DNA of 5,743 bases from an uncultured Clostridia bacterium (lineage in GTDB: Bacteria > Bacillota > Clostridia > Christensenellales > Borkfalkiaceae): NCBI GenBank assembly GCA_947177495.1, contig CAMWUS010000099.1, positions 1-5,743 of the forward strand, given 5' to 3'. The translations under genes and the position numbers were made by a program. Positions 5,074 to 5,743 of this stretch are shown piece after piece. The stretch's first letter is position 1; each line of letters begins with the position of its first letter. A model generated the notes under the pieces. It was not told the DNA's origin and did no database searches. It saw nothing but the letters and a program-made list of their open reading frames with translations.

Positions 5074-5670
5074 TTACATTCCGCGCAGGACGGCAGCGAT
5101 AATTTCTTCCACCGTCTTTGCGCCCGTGCTCTTCGCGCGTTCCACAGCGCGCGCGCTCTCCTGTCTCGTGAACCCGAGCCCGATGAGCGCACTCACCGCG
5201 TCGTCGTCCTCCTCGGCGGGAAGCACCGTTCTAACCGCGCCTTCCGCGCCCAGCAATTCGTCGGCGGAAATTTTTCCGTGCAATTCGAGCACGATGCGCT
5301 CCGCCGTCTTTTTGCCCAAGCCCTTGACCGAAGACAGCCGTTTGACGTCCGCCGTTGCAATCGCTTCCGATACGTCCGCAGGGCGCATGGAAGACAGCAC
5401 GGAAATTGCCACCTTGGGACCTACCCCCTGCACGGAGACGAGCTTCAAGAACAAACTCTTTTCCTGCACGTCTGCAAATCCGAAGAGGGTAACCCCGTCC
5501 TCACGCACCTGCAAGTAGGTATACACTTCTCCGTCCTCGTCCGGCTTCACGCCCGAAAGGCGGGAGAACGCCGCTCCCGAGCAGACGACTTCGTACCCCA
5601 CGCCGCCGACCACAAGCAATACGTAGTCGGGCGCAAGTGTTTTCACTTTTCCTTTTAAATAACCGATCAC
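5074..5670 (-). CDS. ruvA: Holliday junction-binding protein RuvA
   Basis: RuvA tetramers hold the four-way junction in an open square and load two RuvB rings. The 198-aa protein has the three expected parts. The N-terminal OB-fold (MIGYLKGKVKTL, GGVGYEVVC) carries the acidic pin in REDGVTLFGF (E57, D58). The central domain has two helix-hairpin-helix motifs, SVQGVGPKVAISVL (79-92) and SVKGLGKKTAERIVLEL (114-130). After an acidic linker (EEDDD) comes the C-terminal domain III (AVSALIGLGFTRQESARAV) that touches RuvB. The start is GTG at 5670, fixed by the MIGYLKG family start and an AAGGAG site 6 bases upstream. It lies 12 bases after the ruvC stop. Confidence 0.97.
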   Translation of the reverse strand: MIGYLKGKVKTLAPDYVLLVVGGVGYEVVCSGAAFSRLSGVKPDEDGEVYTYLQVREDGVTLFGFADVQEKSLFLKLVSVQGVGPKVAISVLSSMRPADVSEAIATADVKRLSSVKGLGKKTAERIVLELHGKISADELLGAEGAVRTVLPAEEDDDAVSALIGLGFTRQESARAVERAKSTGAKTVEEIIAAVLRGM

Positions 5671-5676
5671 GGCAAA

Positions 5677-5682
5677 CTCCTT
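5677..5682 (-). promoter_or_regulatory. Ribosome binding site fixing the ruvA GTG start
   Basis: AAGGAG on the minus strand ends 6 bases before the GTG at 5670. It supports GTG, rather than a later codon, as the ruvA start. It begins directly after the ruvC stop codon. Confidence 0.85.
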
Positions 5683-5743
5683 TTATTTTACCCCGAAGAG
5701 GGAAGAAAAACGACTTGTAAACGCATGGCAGAGCGCAACGCCG
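5683..5743 (-). CDS. ruvC: Crossover junction endonuclease RuvC, C-terminal tail (runs off the right edge)
   Basis: Only the last 19 codons and the TAA stop (5683-5685) are in the window, reading GVALCHAFTSRFSSLFGVK. RuvC proteins end with a helix of the form DAADALAVALCHA, so GVALCHA matches the piece just after the last catalytic aspartate, which would lie outside the window. Position directly before ruvA, 12 bases away and on the same strand, is the usual ruvC-ruvA-ruvB order. RuvC is the nuclease that resolves junctions moved by RuvAB. The evidence is short but consistent from both sequence and context. The alternative, an unrelated gene ending here, is less likely. Confidence 0.82.
   Translation of the reverse strand, partial: GVALCHAFTSRFSSLFGVK

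Noticed and set aside
5047..5658. Plus-strand open frame of 203 codons opposite ruvA
   Set aside because: It is an antisense shadow of ruvA. The minus-strand frame has complete RuvA domains; this one is rich in arginine and histidine, as expected from an antisense reading.
1..5743. A novel defence, mobile or CRISPR-type system
   Set aside because: All genes except the small CxxC protein belong to core housekeeping families. There are no direct repeats, transposase or integrase motifs, or attachment-site duplications visible.

Overview
The window is a 5.7-kb stretch of bacterial chromosome in which every convincing gene lies on the minus strand. Read in the direction of transcription (from position 5743 down to 1) there are two units. 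The first is a Holliday-junction and tRNA-modification cluster: the 3' end of ruvC, then ruvA, ruvB, queA and a small two-CxxC protein I do not recognise. The second is the start of the S10 ribosomal-protein operon in canonical order: rpsJ (S10), rplC (L3), rplD (L4), rplW (L23) and the 5' part of rplB (L2), which runs off the left edge. No plus-strand gene, RNA gene, mobile element or CRISPR array is supported.

The organism looks like a Clostridia-type Firmicute with moderate G+C. L3 has a clostridial-style central region (around IKRWNQHRLKETHG). Most starts have strong AAGGAG or AGGAGG ribosome binding sites. A RuvC is present, whereas Bacilli typically use RecU instead. The ruvC-ruvA-ruvB-queA order is common in clostridia. 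This placement is an inference from family knowledge; no search was run.

The most interesting stretch is the 330-base gap between the two units (about 2347-2679). A rho-independent terminator for the upstream unit shares its bases with the main S10 promoter: the -35 box TTGACG sits in the terminator loop, and the right arm forms most of the 17-base spacer to the -10 box TATTAT. From that promoter the S10 mRNA would carry a leader of about 258 nt. The leader contains a terminator-like hairpin with a U7 run, an overlapping mutually exclusive hairpin that could act as an antiterminator, and two competing long-range pairings for its 5' end. This looks like an autogenous attenuation device for the S10 operon, though the ligand (L4 by analogy with E. 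coli) is a guess. A second promoter-like pair, TTGACA-16-TATAAA, lies directly before the rpsJ ribosome binding site.

Functionally, RuvA and RuvB form the branch-migration motor and RuvC the resolvase. QueA carries out the step of queuosine biosynthesis that transfers a ribosyl group from S-adenosylmethionine to tRNA-bound preQ1. The S10 operon supplies early-assembling ribosomal proteins, among them S10 (also NusE) and the tunnel proteins L4 and L23. RuvB ends in QLSLF, a match to the bacterial sliding-clamp binding motif.
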